A stretch of DNA of 38,543 nt from an uncultured SAR116 cluster alpha proteobacterium (GCA_902537945.1 CACBDG010000019.1:1-38543); one strand, 5' to 3'. Shown: positions 19,219-27,411, counted from the stretch's first letter. Notes: generated from the letters alone by a model not told the origin. Numbers and translations: made by a program.

Positions 19219-20136
19219 ATGAATATACCAAAACAAAATAATTCTGACATTCTAGAAAATGGTTGGTGGAATTTATTTCCTAAACATTATGTCAAATGGA
19301 TAAGATTAGGAAGATTCGATAGACCCGTTGGTTTTTGGCTTCTTGTTTTACCAGGGTGGTGGGTGCTTCCACTTACAAATTTAGATCTTATAGATTGTAT
19401 TAAACAAATGTTTATTTTCTTAATAGGCTCAGTTGTAATGAGAGCTGCAGGCTGCACTATCAATGATATGTGGGACAAAGATATTGATAAAAAAATTTCC
19501 AGAACAAAGACAAGACCACTTGCCAGTGGTGAAATTTCAAATTTACATGCAAGCTATTTTTTAATTATGATGTTATTGATTGGTTTTATCTGTTTATATC
19601 AGTTAAATATTAATACTTGGTTTGTAGCTATCTCAGCGATACCTTTAATAATACTTTATCCATTGGCTAAAAGATTCATAAAATGGCCACAAATTATCTT
19701 AGGATTGACGTTCAGTTGGGCTGTGCCAACTGCTTGGTCTTCTGCAAATGAAGAATGGAATTTGGGAATACTCATCATGTATTTAGCAACTATGTTCTGG
19801 ATCATTGGATATGACACAATTTATGGATGTCAGGATAAAAATGAAGATGAAATTTTTGGTATAAAAAATTCTGCTGTTTCAGCTAAGAACTTTTTAACTC
19901 TTTTCGTTGGATGTGCATATAGTTTAATGTTTATATTATTAATTATTAGTGGATATTTATTGAACAATAATATTTTCTGGTTTGTTGGAGTATCAATTTG
20001 TGGTTTGCATCTTATGCGTCAAGTAATGAAAATAAAGAATATTGAACAAAATAATCCACTTCAAATTTTCAAATCTAATGTCCTCCTTGGTCTAATTTTA
20101 ACATTATCATCTCTAGGGAATCATATAAATTCCTAA
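19219..20136 (+). CDS. ubiA: 4-hydroxybenzoate polyprenyltransferase
   Basis: Adds the polyprenyl tail to 4-hydroxybenzoate in ubiquinone synthesis, in the inner membrane. The first Asp-rich motif is NDMWDKDIDKKISRTKTRP, the second is YDTIYGCQDKNED, and WIRLGRFDRPVGFWLLVLPG is the family's N-terminal signature. Seven to nine membrane segments follow. I chose ATG 19219 (305 residues); TTG 19183 would add 12 residues, and neither has a clear ribosome site. It is divergent from rsmE, an arrangement known from other alphaproteobacteria, and convergent with blh, nine bases between stops. Confidence 0.93.
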   Translation: MNIPKQNNSDILENGWWNLFPKHYVKWIRLGRFDRPVGFWLLVLPGWWVLPLTNLDLIDCIKQMFIFLIGSVVMRAAGCTINDMWDKDIDKKISRTKTRPLASGEISNLHASYFLIMMLLIGFICLYQLNINTWFVAISAIPLIILYPLAKRFIKWPQIILGLTFSWAVPTAWSSANEEWNLGILIMYLATMFWIIGYDTIYGCQDKNEDEIFGIKNSAVSAKNFLTLFVGCAYSLMFILLIISGYLLNNNIFWFVGVSICGLHLMRQVMKIKNIEQNNPLQIFKSNVLLGLILTLSSLGNHINS

Positions 20137-20145
20137 ACAAAAATT

Positions 20146-20967
20146 TTAAACTTTATATTTTAACCTAAATACACCATCTATTAAAATCATATGTGGAAAA
20201 GTTAATGCTGCTAAACCAATAAAAGTTACTTTGATAATTGTGTCTGTGTATGAGTTTAAATGTAATAAAATGAAATATGCAACTCCCCCACCTAACCAAC
20301 TTATTACTGAAAAAATAATCATTAAATACAATATTTTTTTCTTTTCCATGAAGTTTAATAAAGTTGGTATAATTCTTTTTATATGTTGGGTGCTGTGAAT
20401 AGAACAAAAATATATTGCAAATGCTGGCAAAGGAGGAAGAAGTAAAACTACCAAGACCATTAACGTTAACATTTTGATATAATTTTTAGAAAAAGTAATT
20501 CTCTTGTAATTAAATAATAAGTAAATTAACGATAATAACCAACCTACAATAGTAATATAAAGAAATTGCCACAAAAAATACAATTGATTTCCAGATAGGA
20601 TTGAAAAAAGATAATCAACTTCACCTTTATTAAAAAAAATTATACCCAACACTACTAGCCCCCCATGGGCATAACCACTGATATAATATAAATAATTATT
20701 TTTCCAATTTAAGTCACCACATCCAAAATGGAAAATACTTGCTAATAAAAATAATATGAGAGAAAAAACTGGTAAAAAGTACCACAGAACAACGACTAAG
20801 ATAGCAATTAAAAAATAAGTAATTATAAATCGTACTTGTAAATGAAAACTTTTTGTAAAGCCTAATGTAACAGAAACAGCTCCATCAAGAGCTCCATGGG
20901 GGATACCCATAAAAATAATAAAAAATAATGAGATATAATCTAACCAATCTAGTGTAAAATGAGTCAT
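20146..20967 (-). CDS. blh: Beta-carotene 15,15'-dioxygenase (Blh)
   Basis: Membrane iron dioxygenase that cleaves beta-carotene in two to yield retinal, the chromophore of proteorhodopsin. Candidate iron-binding histidines stand in the family motifs: His24 (GIPHGALD), His80 (IFHFGCGD), His101, His191 and His195 (HSTQHIKRI), and His259 (FPHMILID). About eight hydrophobic segments run through 273 residues. It is the last gene of the crt run; its ATG overlaps the TGA of crtY (ATGA). Placement with crtI, crtB, crtY and the rhodopsin makes the role nearly certain. Confidence 0.95.
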   Translation of the reverse strand: MTHFTLDWLDYISLFFIIFMGIPHGALDGAVSVTLGFTKSFHLQVRFIITYFLIAILVVVLWYFLPVFSLILFLLASIFHFGCGDLNWKNNYLYYISGYAHGGLVVLGIIFFNKGEVDYLFSILSGNQLYFLWQFLYITIVGWLLSLIYLLFNYKRITFSKNYIKMLTLMVLVVLLLPPLPAFAIYFCSIHSTQHIKRIIPTLLNFMEKKKILYLMIIFSVISWLGGGVAYFILLHLNSYTDTIIKVTFIGLAALTFPHMILIDGVFRLKYKV

Positions 20968-22064
20968 TTACGATACACAACATAAAAAAATGATTTGATG
21001 AATGGTATTTTAGGCATTGAAATAATTATTTTGCAAGTTGTTAATAGTGAAGCATGTCCAGACATAAATTTAGCCATTTCATCCCCATTTAGAGTCCTTG
21101 CTAAATTTGAAAATATTTTGGGTCCAAGTAAAGGATATTCATTTATTACATTAATAAATATTTTATCTAAAAATAAATCAATATTGTTGTGAATTTTAGT
21201 ATCAATTTTTTTTCTGTTTTTTAATTGGCTGGATATTTGAAAAGCCTGTTTTTGAATAAAGGTAAAGGCATACCCTGAAGAAGGTCTCACTGCTCCTCCT
21301 CTTGAACCAATATTATATATATATTTAGATTCATTAAATATATAATGCATAGGAATAATTCCTTTTTCGTGATCACTCTTTGTAAATTCAATTAAGTTAA
21401 AATATTTTTTTAAATATTTTGAAATTGCAGTTAAATAAAATTCTTTTTTCTCAACTGTTTTTGAAAACATTGTAGATTCAACTAATGCTTTTCTTTTACT
21501 GAATGGTAAAAGGTAAATAAAATGCATACCTCTTGATTGGTCGCATCTAAAATCCATTAATATTACTAACTTTTCGTCAAACACATCTTCTTTAGAAGTA
21601 ACTACAAATCCTTCAAAATGTTGCAATAAAATATTACTTGGTAATTTGGGGGGCCTACTATCAAAAACTAAATCACCTTCAATTTTCTTATTCTGAACAT
21701 ATAATTTATCATCTTTTTCAAGAATATCATTTTCAAAAAATTTAATTTTTTCACTTTCAAGTTGCTTTCTGCATACATCTAACCATTTCTTTCTTTTTAT
21801 TACACAATAAGGATGTTTTACTGAAGTAAGAATATGTTTTGAGTCATAAGTATTAATAGACCATTTAGACCACACATGATTTGCATTATTGTAAGCTTCT
21901 TTGTTAATTTTGACTTTCCAAAAGCCCCAAAAATGGTCTTTATGAGTTTTATTTTTGTCACCTACAAATAAATTAAATTTGTGATTAGGTAAGTTACGAA
22001 TTAATCTAGCTAATGATAATGCTGCGCAACCACCCCCAATAATATTAATTTCCTTATTTATCAT
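20964..22064 (-). CDS. crtY: Lycopene beta-cyclase (CrtY)
   Basis: Flavoprotein that cyclises both ends of lycopene to beta-carotene. The dinucleotide-binding motif IIGGGCAALSLA starts at residue 8, DHFWGFW at 43-49 corresponds to the CrtY motif after the second strand, FDSRPP lies at 134-139 and GSRGGAVRPSSGYAF at 253-267 is the hallmark. Length 366 fits the bacterial CrtY group, not the heterodimeric CrtYc/Yd type. It overlaps crtB by 11 bases and blh by 4, so the three are translationally coupled. Confidence 0.95.
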   Translation of the reverse strand: MINKEINIIGGGCAALSLARLIRNLPNHKFNLFVGDKNKTHKDHFWGFWKVKINKEAYNNANHVWSKWSINTYDSKHILTSVKHPYCVIKRKKWLDVCRKQLESEKIKFFENDILEKDDKLYVQNKKIEGDLVFDSRPPKLPSNILLQHFEGFVVTSKEDVFDEKLVILMDFRCDQSRGMHFIYLLPFSKRKALVESTMFSKTVEKKEFYLTAISKYLKKYFNLIEFTKSDHEKGIIPMHYIFNESKYIYNIGSRGGAVRPSSGYAFTFIQKQAFQISSQLKNRKKIDTKIHNNIDLFLDKIFINVINEYPLLGPKIFSNLARTLNGDEMAKFMSGHASLLTTCKIIISMPKIPFIKSFFYVVYRK

Positions 22065-22965
22065 AAACTAAATTTTCTAAAAAAATATGTAGTTTAGAAT
22101 TATGCTTTTTCTTAGGTCTAAAATAAAAAATTTCTTTAAAAATCTTGAATAGTGAAATTTTTATTTTTGAATAGATTGATGTTACTTGTCTACCATTTTG
22201 CCAATTGTAATTTTCATTTTCTAACTGAACCCCTATTTCTCTGTAAACTCCTGATGCTACAGAAATTGCAATCCTTGTATTTAAGGGTAAAAAAGTAAAA
22301 CCTCTTTCTCCACTGAAATAATATTGTTCAGCTAGGATTAATAATTTTTTAATACCTTTCGAAATAATGTGAATTTTTTTTAAGTCATTAGTTTTAGCTG
22401 CTAAAACTATTTCTTTAGGTGAAATATTCTTTACCCAACTACCAGGTAAATATCGTCTTCCCATTTTAGCATCTTCTAAAACATCTCTTGCAATATTTGT
22501 GAGCTGCATTGCTATTCCAAGATCTATAGCAAATGATTTAGCAAGACAATTGTCACATTTTAGAGCATCACACATCATTATTCCTACAGTTCCAGCAACA
22601 TGATAAGAATATCTAATTAATTCTTCTTCTTTTTTAAACAAAATTTCCTTTTGATCTAAAATAAGTCCGTCAATTAGATCTATTAATGCTTTTTTAGAGG
22701 ATGAATTTAAAAATTTAGGATACTTAATTGAATAAATGTTTTCTAGATTTTTAAATGTTCTTTTTTGGATATTAGATCTAATATTACTTAAATCTTTAAA
22801 TGTATTTAATTCTCCATCATCAGCTATATCATCTAAGATTCTACATAAACTATATAACTCAGCAGCCCTATTAATGCATTCTTTAGGTAGAAATTTTCCA
22901 GCCCAGTGAAAACTTTTGCCATTTTTTTTCAAAACTGACTTAGCATTGTCGATATAATAATCCAT
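22054..22965 (-). CDS. crtB: Phytoene synthase (CrtB)
   Basis: Condenses two GGPP to phytoene, the first committed carotenoid step. Both Asp-rich magnesium motifs are present: DDIAD at residues 45-49 and DVLED at 161-165, followed by GRRYLP. YSLCRILDDIADD and LTNIARDVLEDA are the family signatures. Length 303 is usual. It lies 11 bases after crtI. No GGPP synthase (crtE) is in this cluster, so its substrate must come from a gene elsewhere. Confidence 0.96.
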   Translation of the reverse strand: MDYYIDNAKSVLKKNGKSFHWAGKFLPKECINRAAELYSLCRILDDIADDGELNTFKDLSNIRSNIQKRTFKNLENIYSIKYPKFLNSSSKKALIDLIDGLILDQKEILFKKEEELIRYSYHVAGTVGIMMCDALKCDNCLAKSFAIDLGIAMQLTNIARDVLEDAKMGRRYLPGSWVKNISPKEIVLAAKTNDLKKIHIISKGIKKLLILAEQYYFSGERGFTFLPLNTRIAISVASGVYREIGVQLENENYNWQNGRQVTSIYSKIKISLFKIFKEIFYFRPKKKHNSKLHIFLENLVYDK

Positions 22966-22976
22966 AAATTTACTCT

Positions 22977-24473
22977 TTATTTAATTAGATTTTCAACAAC
23001 TTTTGCAGATGATAAAACTCCTGGAATACCTGCACCAGGATGAGCTCCAGCTGCAGCAAAAAACAAATTATCGATGTGAGGGTCTTTATTGTGATATCTA
23101 AACCACGCAGATTGAGAAAACTTTGGTGCTATTGAAAAACCCGCACCATGAGTAGAGCGGTAATTATTTTTAAAATCAACAGGTGTCATAAAAAATTCAT
23201 CACAAATATAATTTTTTAATTCTGGTAAAATTGTAGCATCTAAGGCATCGACGATTCTGTGCTTTAATTTATTACCTTCAATTTCCCAATTAACTTTCCC
23301 TTGTAAGTTTGGCACTGGACAAAGAACGTAAAAACTATCACAATCTTTAGGGGCAAAAGACTTATCAGTTGCAGTAGGTCTATGAATATATAATGAGAAA
23401 TCATCACTTAAAATTTTGTTATCAAATATATCAGTTAACAAACTTTTAAAACGTTTTCCCAGCCAAATTGAATGGTGAGCAATATTAGAATAATTTTTTG
23501 TCGTCCCAAAGAACAAAACAAACATACCGAAAGAATAACTTGTGAATCTTTCCGGTAAGAATTTTTTTCTTTTTTTACTTTTTGATTTCAAAATTTCATT
23601 ATAAAAGGTTGGAGGATCTCCATTAAAAATAAAATTGTCCGCATAAAATATGTTGCCATTCATGCATTCGATTTTTTCTATTCTACCATTTTTTTCATAT
23701 GCATTTTTTATATCTAAGTTATATTTAATTTCTACCCCAGTGCGCAATAATAATTTTGTTAACTCTTGAATAAGCTTTCCAGTACCACCCATACTAAAAT
23801 AAACTCCCCAATTTCTCTCTAAAAAATGTATCAAGGCATATATTGAAGTAGTAGAAAATGGATTTCCTCCTACCAATAATGGATGTATTGAAAAAGCTGC
23901 TCTCAAATTTGGATTTTTGATATATTTGTTTACCAGTTGAGCGACAGTTAAATAACTTTTTAATTTTATTAGAGCTGGTACTTGTTTAATCATATAAAAA
24001 AATGATGTAAAAGGTTTATCTGATAATTTTGTAAAACCTACATCAAAAATAGCTTTTGAGGCTTCTAACAATTTATCATAATTATTTGCATCTTGGATCG
24101 AAAACTTTTTCATTTCTTTTTTAGTTTTATTAATACTTGCCGAATAATCAAAAGTTTGGCCATCATTAAAATGAAACCTATACCAAGGTTCTAAAGGTCT
24201 AAATTCTATATACTCTTCTCTTTTCTCATTGAAAAGTTCAAAGAGTTCATCAAATAAAAAAGGCGCTGTAATTACTGTAGGCCCAGCATCGTGTCTGAAA
24301 CCATTTTTTTTGAATACCTGGGCTCTACCACCTAAAGATCCTAATCTATCAATTAGAGTAACTTGGTGACCTAGGGATCTTAATCTTAGAGCAATTGCTA
24401 TACCACCAAAACCACCGCCAATTACAATGCTTTTAAGATTTTTATTATTTTGTTTTTTATTAAATAAATTCAT
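22977..24473 (-). CDS. crtI: Phytoene desaturase (CrtI)
   Basis: FAD enzyme that introduces four double bonds into phytoene to give lycopene. The N-terminal FAD motif is VIGGGFGGIAIALRLRSLG (about residues 17-35), followed by GGRAQVF and RHDAGPTV; the C-terminal FAD-contact motif is AAGAHPGAGIPGVL. Length 498 fits the bacterial four-step CrtI. Its ATG has no visible ribosome site, and only about 22 bases separate it from the T-run of a strong terminator behind proteorhodopsin, so it has almost no room for its own promoter. First gene of crtI-crtB-crtY-blh. Confidence 0.96.
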   Translation of the reverse strand: MNLFNKKQNNKNLKSIVIGGGFGGIAIALRLRSLGHQVTLIDRLGSLGGRAQVFKKNGFRHDAGPTVITAPFLFDELFELFNEKREEYIEFRPLEPWYRFHFNDGQTFDYSASINKTKKEMKKFSIQDANNYDKLLEASKAIFDVGFTKLSDKPFTSFFYMIKQVPALIKLKSYLTVAQLVNKYIKNPNLRAAFSIHPLLVGGNPFSTTSIYALIHFLERNWGVYFSMGGTGKLIQELTKLLLRTGVEIKYNLDIKNAYEKNGRIEKIECMNGNIFYADNFIFNGDPPTFYNEILKSKSKKRKKFLPERFTSYSFGMFVLFFGTTKNYSNIAHHSIWLGKRFKSLLTDIFDNKILSDDFSLYIHRPTATDKSFAPKDCDSFYVLCPVPNLQGKVNWEIEGNKLKHRIVDALDATILPELKNYICDEFFMTPVDFKNNYRSTHGAGFSIAPKFSQSAWFRYHNKDPHIDNLFFAAAGAHPGAGIPGVLSSAKVVENLIK

Positions 24474-24500
24474 TAAAGTTTTATAACCATATTACAAAAA

Positions 24501-24530
24501 AAAAGCCTGTAGGATTGCCTACAGGCTTTT
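24501..24530 (-). terminator. Intrinsic terminator after proteorhodopsin
   Basis: A perfect 13-base-pair inverted repeat, AAAAGCCTGTAGG and its complement, around the loop ATTG. On the minus strand it starts about 20 bases after the proteorhodopsin stop codon and runs into a stretch of nine T (24504-24496 on the plus strand as A). This is a textbook rho-independent terminator and the only strong one I found in the window. It separates the rhodopsin gene from the crt genes that follow on the same strand. Confidence 0.93.
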
Positions 24531-24549
24531 GATTTAATTTTTTTAATGT

Positions 24550-25314
24550 TTACGCATCGGATTCTGCAGATGCTGCAGCCCATATTGCTAAACAGAATGC
24601 AATTTTATTAATAACGTCTGCTATGTTATAAATAAAATTCAAGCTGTTAGCATCAGCGCCACCCATCATGTAACCCATGAAGTAACCGATCGGGTAAATT
24701 GCCCAACCAATTGTAACAATCCACCTCATGGTATTAAAAGCTGATTGAACAGATTCTGGTGCGCTTTCTGCGCTAACTTTACTAGCTTCACCAGCAAAAA
24801 TTTCATAAAGAATGAATATCCATCCAGCCATTCCAATCACAAAACCAAGTGTTGCGTTAATAAATCCAGCTTCACCTAAATAACCGCCAATTAACATTAC
24901 TAAAGATCCTAGAAATAGTCTCCAGAAAACTCCACCGGCGATTGCAGTACATGCTGCAAGGATTAAATAGAATTCAATCATTTGAAGTGGAACTGTAATT
25001 ATCCAGTCAACATATCTAAATACTGTAGGAGATGCACCTGTGGCTACCCACACATCTCTCATATAGAAATAGTGAACAGCTGCAACTAGAGTAACGAGAG
25101 CACCAACAACTAGAGATGTTCTCCACTTGCCTTTTACTCTCAATGATTCCATTAAGAAAAAAACAGTTGCTGCAACCATGGCAATAGATATTATCCAAAA
25201 ACTTATACCAACAGCATCACTTGGGTCTAGATTACCACCGTGTGACCCTGCAAATGAAAGTGTTGGAAGTAGGGCTAAAAAACTAGCCGGTATTAAATAT
25301 TTTAAAAAAGACAT
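24550..25314 (-). CDS. Proteorhodopsin, blue-absorbing type
   Basis: Light-driven proton pump of the inner membrane. A signal peptide ends about residue 22 (SFA), then seven helices. In the usual proteorhodopsin positions stand His81 (counterion partner), Asp103 (proton acceptor, RYVDW), Glu114 (proton donor) and Lys237 (retinal Schiff base, VINKIAF). The spectral-tuning residue two-thirds through helix C is Gln111 (VPLQMIEFY), equal to Gln105 of blue proteorhodopsin; green forms have Leu or Met. The Asp/Glu donor-acceptor pair argues for proton pumping, not sodium (NDQ) or chloride (NTQ). A strong ribosome site, AGGGGAG, lies eight bases before the ATG. 254 residues. Confidence 0.97.
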   Translation of the reverse strand: MSFLKYLIPASFLALLPTLSFAGSHGGNLDPSDAVGISFWIISIAMVAATVFFLMESLRVKGKWRTSLVVGALVTLVAAVHYFYMRDVWVATGASPTVFRYVDWIITVPLQMIEFYLILAACTAIAGGVFWRLFLGSLVMLIGGYLGEAGFINATLGFVIGMAGWIFILYEIFAGEASKVSAESAPESVQSAFNTMRWIVTIGWAIYPIGYFMGYMMGGADANSLNFIYNIADVINKIAFCLAIWAAASAESDA

Positions 25315-25349
25315 TTATAAACTCCCCTTATACTTGTCATGTTTAATTT

Positions 25350-25363
25350 CTAGCAACTGCTAG
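25350..25363. repeat. Perfect 6+6 palindrome CTAGCA-AC-TGCTAG
   Basis: Two 6-base arms in perfect inverted repeat with a 2-base spacer, 36 bases before the proteorhodopsin ATG. It covers the candidate -35 box, a place where a dimeric repressor could bind. In such an AT-rich stretch, six paired bases including two G:C pairs per arm are mildly unusual. No regulator can be named from the sequence. Confidence 0.6.
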
Positions 25364-25497
25364 ATTTAATGCAAAATAGCACATTTAGCGAAAACAATAA
25401 AAGGGAATTTAATGTTAGGCAACAATTAAAAGCAATTTAATTGCATTTTTTTTTTATATAAATTGTTAACATATTGTTTTATAATGGTTTATTATTT

Positions 25498-25516
25498 GAT
25501 AACAATTATCATTTTC
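25498..25516. promoter_or_regulatory. Fur-box-like sequence (15 of 19 match)
   Basis: GATAACAATTATCATTTTC agrees at 15 of 19 positions with the classical Fur consensus GATAATGATAATCATTATC. It contains the inverted repeat TGATAA-CAA-TTATCA and overlaps a larger one, TTATTTGA (25492-25499) with TCAAATAA (25515-25522). It lies about 185 bases before the proteorhodopsin start. Because the consensus and the region are both very AT-rich, chance agreement is a real possibility, and alphaproteobacterial iron regulators often use other boxes. Confidence 0.35.
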
Positions 25517-25674
25517 AAATAAAAATTAAGTGAAGTTGTGTAATTTGCTAGATTTTAAATATAAATTTAACTGATTTTTGTATAAATTTTTGTGTTCATA
25601 AAGATAAAAATAAGTGCAAATTATTAAGCAGTAATCAAATTTTTTCACAAATAAAATTTTATTTATAATTGAAA

Positions 25675-26451
25675 TTAGATAATTAAGTTACCACGTATAC
25701 TTTTTTTAACAATTTCCCAATTAGGGTTTTGAGGTTTAATTGCTTTAGACTTTAGCTCTTCATGAAGACTAATTCTATAAGATTTATTATTGATTACCTC
25801 ACAAATCCATTCAGATAATCTATTTTCTTCAATGCCTAAATTATAAATTAAAGATAATAATGCTTTTTTTTCACTTAAACTTTTTAATGTAGTATTCTCA
25901 GCATTTATCGCAGATAATCTTTTAGGTTTATTGCCGTTAAATGGAAATACACCTGAAATTGAGATATATCCATATATGTGTTTTGTATATTTAAAATCTT
26001 TTATTTTTACAGTGTCTAACTTTAACTTTACAAAATTGTATGCCACTCCTAATGCTTCACTTAAATGCATAATTTCTAACTGCTCCTCATTTAACCATAA
26101 TACATTAAGATCTACTACCGTTCCTTTACTAGGCCACTGGGTAGCTGGCATAGATGCGTAAGATGATAATGATGCTGCAAATACCACATCAGAGTCATAT
26201 AATATGGCTGGAGTAACACTAATATCTTGATTTAGTGAAAATTTTCTTTTTAGTTGATATGGCGATCTATTTGAACCAACAGATAAAATAGGTATTCTAT
26301 TATTTAGGTCATTACAAATTCCTTTGATGAATTCACCCTTGTAGAACGAAAAGGAATAGTTAGGTGCAAAATATGGATATTTTATAGCTCTATCAAATGA
26401 TGAAAAATTAGGAAACAATTCTTGAGTAATTTCTTGATCATTATTTTTCAT
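25675..26451 (-). CDS. Unrecognised protein with GGCT-like motif
   Basis: A 258-residue cytoplasmic protein, no signal or membrane segment. I cannot name it. Near residue 58 it has VGSNRSPYQLKRKF, which resembles the glutamyl-binding YGSN loop of gamma-glutamylcyclotransferases, and at 109-140 KGTVVDLNVLWLNEEQL...SEALGVAY, similar in shape to the later part of that fold (strand, then helix with E...Y). A catalytic glutamate cannot be placed without an alignment, so this is only a hint at the fold. The rest includes AILYDSDVVFAASLSSYASMPATQWP, which looks conserved (many small residues). It lies 15 bases after argC on the same strand, so it probably shares its transcript; the proteorhodopsin gene is 360 bases downstream. 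Confidence 0.75.
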   Translation of the reverse strand: MKNNDQEITQELFPNFSSFDRAIKYPYFAPNYSFSFYKGEFIKGICNDLNNRIPILSVGSNRSPYQLKRKFSLNQDISVTPAILYDSDVVFAASLSSYASMPATQWPSKGTVVDLNVLWLNEEQLEIMHLSEALGVAYNFVKLKLDTVKIKDFKYTKHIYGYISISGVFPFNGNKPKRLSAINAENTTLKSLSEKKALLSLIYNLGIEENRLSEWICEVINNKSYRISLHEELKSKAIKPQNPNWEIVKKSIRGNLII

Positions 26452-26466
26452 GTAAAAATTATATAT

Positions 26467-27411
26467 CTATAAACCTAAAGTTTCATCAAATCCTAGAGCA
26501 ATATTCATAGATTGTATGGCGGCACCTGAAGCACCCTTACCTAAATTATCTAACCGAGAACAAATAATTAACTGATCATTGTCATCATTTCCAAAAACAC
26601 TGATATCCAGAAAATTTGTTCCAACTAAATTATCTGGTCTAAAATATCCTTTATCGCTGATACCATCATCTTTTTTTAAAACTTTAATAAAGTTAGCTCC
26701 TGAGTAAAATTCTTCCATCAAGGTTTGAATCTTTTTAGTATTCACTTTGTAATTAAACCATGAAAAATGTAGCGGTACAGAAACAATCATACCTTGAATA
26801 AAGTCACCAACAGAAGGGCTAAAAATTGGTGTTAGCTTTAACTTATTATGATAGATAATTTCTGGTAAATGCTTATGATTTAATTCAAGCCCATAATTGA
26901 AAAAAGGTTCATGATCTGTTTCCTTAAAATAACTAATCATAGATTTCCCACCACCTGAATAACCACTAACAGCATTTATGATAATTGGAATATTTTGACT
27001 TAAAATACCATGTGAAATCAATGGTTTTAGAATAACATTAGCACCAGTAGAATAACATCCAGGCGATGCAATACGTTTTGAATTTTCAAGACTTTTTCTG
27101 TAATTTTCTCCTAACTCTGGGAGCCCATATGACCAATTTGGGTTAGTTCTATGCGCTGTTGAAGCGTCAATAATTATTGGAGATTTATCTCTAAGTTCAT
27201 CAGCGATTTTAGCAGTTTCTATAGAACTTTCGTCAGGTAAGCACAAAAATGTAACATCAGATTTTGCTAACATTTCTTTTTTATAAGAAATATCTTTTCT
27301 TTTAGATTCATTAACTGACATTATTTTAACATTTGGATGCTTAATTAACTTTTCATGAACTTGTAAGCCCGTCGTTCCAGTTTCTCCATCAATAAATATA
27401 TTTTTTTTCAT
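26467..27411 (-). CDS. argC: N-acetyl-gamma-glutamyl-phosphate reductase, short type
   Basis: Third step of arginine synthesis: NADPH reduction of N-acetylglutamyl phosphate to the semialdehyde. Rossmann motif IFIDGETGTTGLQVHEKL at the start, with the catalytic Cys119 in ASPGCYSTGANV and the stretch VSGYSGGGKSMI. The 314 residues and the GETGTTG motif match the short ArgC class 2 of many proteobacteria. It is divergent from tldE with a 104-base spacer, and the unknown gene follows it closely. Confidence 0.95.
   Translation of the reverse strand: MKKNIFIDGETGTTGLQVHEKLIKHPNVKIMSVNESKRKDISYKKEMLAKSDVTFLCLPDESSIETAKIADELRDKSPIIIDASTAHRTNPNWSYGLPELGENYRKSLENSKRIASPGCYSTGANVILKPLISHGILSQNIPIIINAVSGYSGGGKSMISYFKETDHEPFFNYGLELNHKHLPEIIYHNKLKLTPIFSPSVGDFIQGMIVSVPLHFSWFNYKVNTKKIQTLMEEFYSGANFIKVLKKDDGISDKGYFRPDNLVGTNFLDISVFGNDDNDQLIICSRLDNLGKGASGAAIQSMNIALGFDETLGL

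Larger units (their letters stand above)
25315..25674. promoter_or_regulatory. Proteorhodopsin upstream region (360 bases, non-coding)
   Basis: The largest gap in the window, very AT-rich, between proteorhodopsin (minus) and the unknown gene ending at 25675 (minus). On the minus strand a possible promoter is TTGCTA (25356-25351), 18 bases, TATAAG (25332-25327), close to the start, so the transcript would be nearly leaderless; the ribosome site AGGGGAG overlaps this -10, and the two readings compete. The -35 lies inside a perfect palindrome (CTAGCA-AC-TGCTAG, 25350-25363). Farther up, at 25498-25516, lies a Fur-box-like sequence. A weak hairpin and a run of ten T lie at 25432-25455. No gene is visible here. 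Confidence 0.6.

Noticed and set aside
25432-25455. Hairpin GCAATT-T-AATTGC followed by ten T, as a plus-strand terminator
   Set aside because: The stem is short and AT-only apart from one G:C and one C:G pair, the loop would be too tight unless one pair opens, and no plus-strand gene lies upstream. On the minus strand it has only four T behind it.
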